From positions 744,001 through 808,000 of the forward strand of contig NZ_SHKO01000001.1 of assembly GCF_004217095.1 (NCBI RefSeq): a stretch of 64,000 nt of DNA, given 5' to 3'. This DNA is from Advenella incenata. Lineage in GTDB: Bacteria > Pseudomonadota > Gammaproteobacteria > Burkholderiales > Burkholderiaceae_B. The notes under the pieces were generated by a model that ran no database searches, was not told where the DNA came from, and saw only the letters and a list, made by a program, of their open reading frames with translations. The position numbers and the translations under genes were made by a program. Positions 63,754 to 64,000 of this stretch are shown here, in pieces (the stretch's first letter is position 1; every line of letters begins with the position of its first letter).

Positions 63754-63878
63754 AGCTTACCCGACGCGAAAAAACTCTGGGTACCAGTATCGCAATTTCG
63801 TCGCGGCGGGAAAAGCATTTTGCCTGTTTTTTAAGAAAAATATAAAAAATTAATCATAAAAACAACAGGTTAATAAGA
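63754..63878. other. Gap upstream of the NlpC/P60 gene
   Basis: This AT-rich stretch, with A/T runs near 63830-63880, lies between two minus-strand genes. It probably holds the promoter of the lipoprotein gene; no clear boxes are assigned. Confidence 0.35.
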
Positions 63879-64000
63879 TTAGCTGATGTTGTTTGTGAAG
63901 AGTGTTTTTAATCTTGAGGGCTGGCTGCGCCAGAACTGGGGCGAGGCATCAATCTGTGCACCCAGTTCGGCCGCGGCATGCCAGGGCCAGCGCGCGTCAT
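63879..64000 (-). CDS. C-terminal fragment of a probable Old Yellow Enzyme-family oxidoreductase
   Basis: An open frame runs from the window edge to a TAA at 63881-63879 and gives 39 residues. It contains RWPWHAAAELGAQI and SPQFWRSQP. The pattern WP-x-x-AA-x-ELG followed by an aromatic-rich QY/QF segment resembles the C-terminus of NADH:flavin oxidoreductases of the YqjM/XenA type. With so little sequence the family call is tentative; that it is coding is more certain. Confidence 0.5.
   Translation of the reverse strand, partial: DARWPWHAAAELGAQIDASPQFWRSQPSRLKTLFTNNIS

Noticed and set aside
1-64000. CRISPR arrays, tRNA or rRNA genes, insertion sequences, phage genes
   Set aside because: No regularly spaced repeats, cloverleaf-like segments, transposase or phage motifs were seen on reading the window.

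Overview
The window looks like chromosomal DNA of a betaproteobacterium of the order Burkholderiales. The gene orders (rpe-gph-trpE-trpG-trpD-trpC, kdsD-kdsC-lptC-lptA-lptB-hpf-ptsN-hprK-rapZ, ubiE-Tim44 gene-ubiJ-ubiB) and the abundance of Bug/TctC-type periplasmic binding proteins point to the Alcaligenaceae (Bordetella, Advenella, Castellaniella relatives). The genus is a guess. By eye the DNA is moderately GC-rich and coding-dense. I see no rRNA, tRNA, insertion sequence, phage gene or CRISPR array.

Layout. 1-3.7 kb: a partial MidA-type methyltransferase, an RhlE-like DEAD-box helicase with a long leader, and a HIT protein. 3.7-9.3 kb (minus strand): rpe, gph, a trp leader peptide with attenuator, then trpE, trpG, trpD and trpC. 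9.3-13.2 kb (plus): apaG, mltA, a UbiH-family hydroxylase and dsbC. 13.2-18.4 kb: a HAD nucleotidase, argB, a TlpA-like thioredoxin, and the envelope/replication group BON lipoprotein-diaA-yraN, divergent from rsmI. 18.5-26.6 kb (minus): rlpA, rapZ, hprK, ptsN, hpf, then the LPS export and Kdo genes lptB, lptA, lptC, kdsC and kdsD. 27.1-31.4 kb: purT, apt, ilvA and a YqaA/DedA membrane protein. 31.6-34.3 kb (minus): 5-oxoprolinase pxpB-pxpC-pxpA.

34.4-46.1 kb is the main accessory region: a divergent acyl-CoA catabolic cluster. On the minus strand it has an AMP-forming acyl-CoA ligase and a Bug protein. On the plus strand it has a LysR regulator, two more Bug proteins, an enoyl-CoA hydratase-family enzyme lacking one usual catalytic Glu, a PimC/PimD-like pair of acyl-CoA dehydrogenases, an ADP-forming acyl-CoA ligase and a TetR regulator. 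Candidate operators sit in both control regions. The set is best read as uptake, CoA activation, desaturation and hydration/cleavage of an unknown carboxylic acid, perhaps a dicarboxylate.

46.2-57.2 kb: phoR-phoB, ubiE, a Tim44-domain protein, an ABC importer with two binding proteins inserted in the ubiquinone neighbourhood, then ubiJ, ubiB and rfaE2. 57.3-64 kb: a GST/TetR divergent pair, a PCMT-like methyltransferase, thiD, ppk2, a MarR/VOC divergent pair, an NlpC/P60 lipoprotein, and the C-terminal end of a probable Old Yellow Enzyme-family oxidoreductase.

The strongest individual signals are the Trp-rich leader peptide and attenuator in front of trpE, with the leader start overlapping the gph stop; the acyl-CoA cluster with its operator-like sequences; and the long, strongly promoted leader of the RNA helicase gene.
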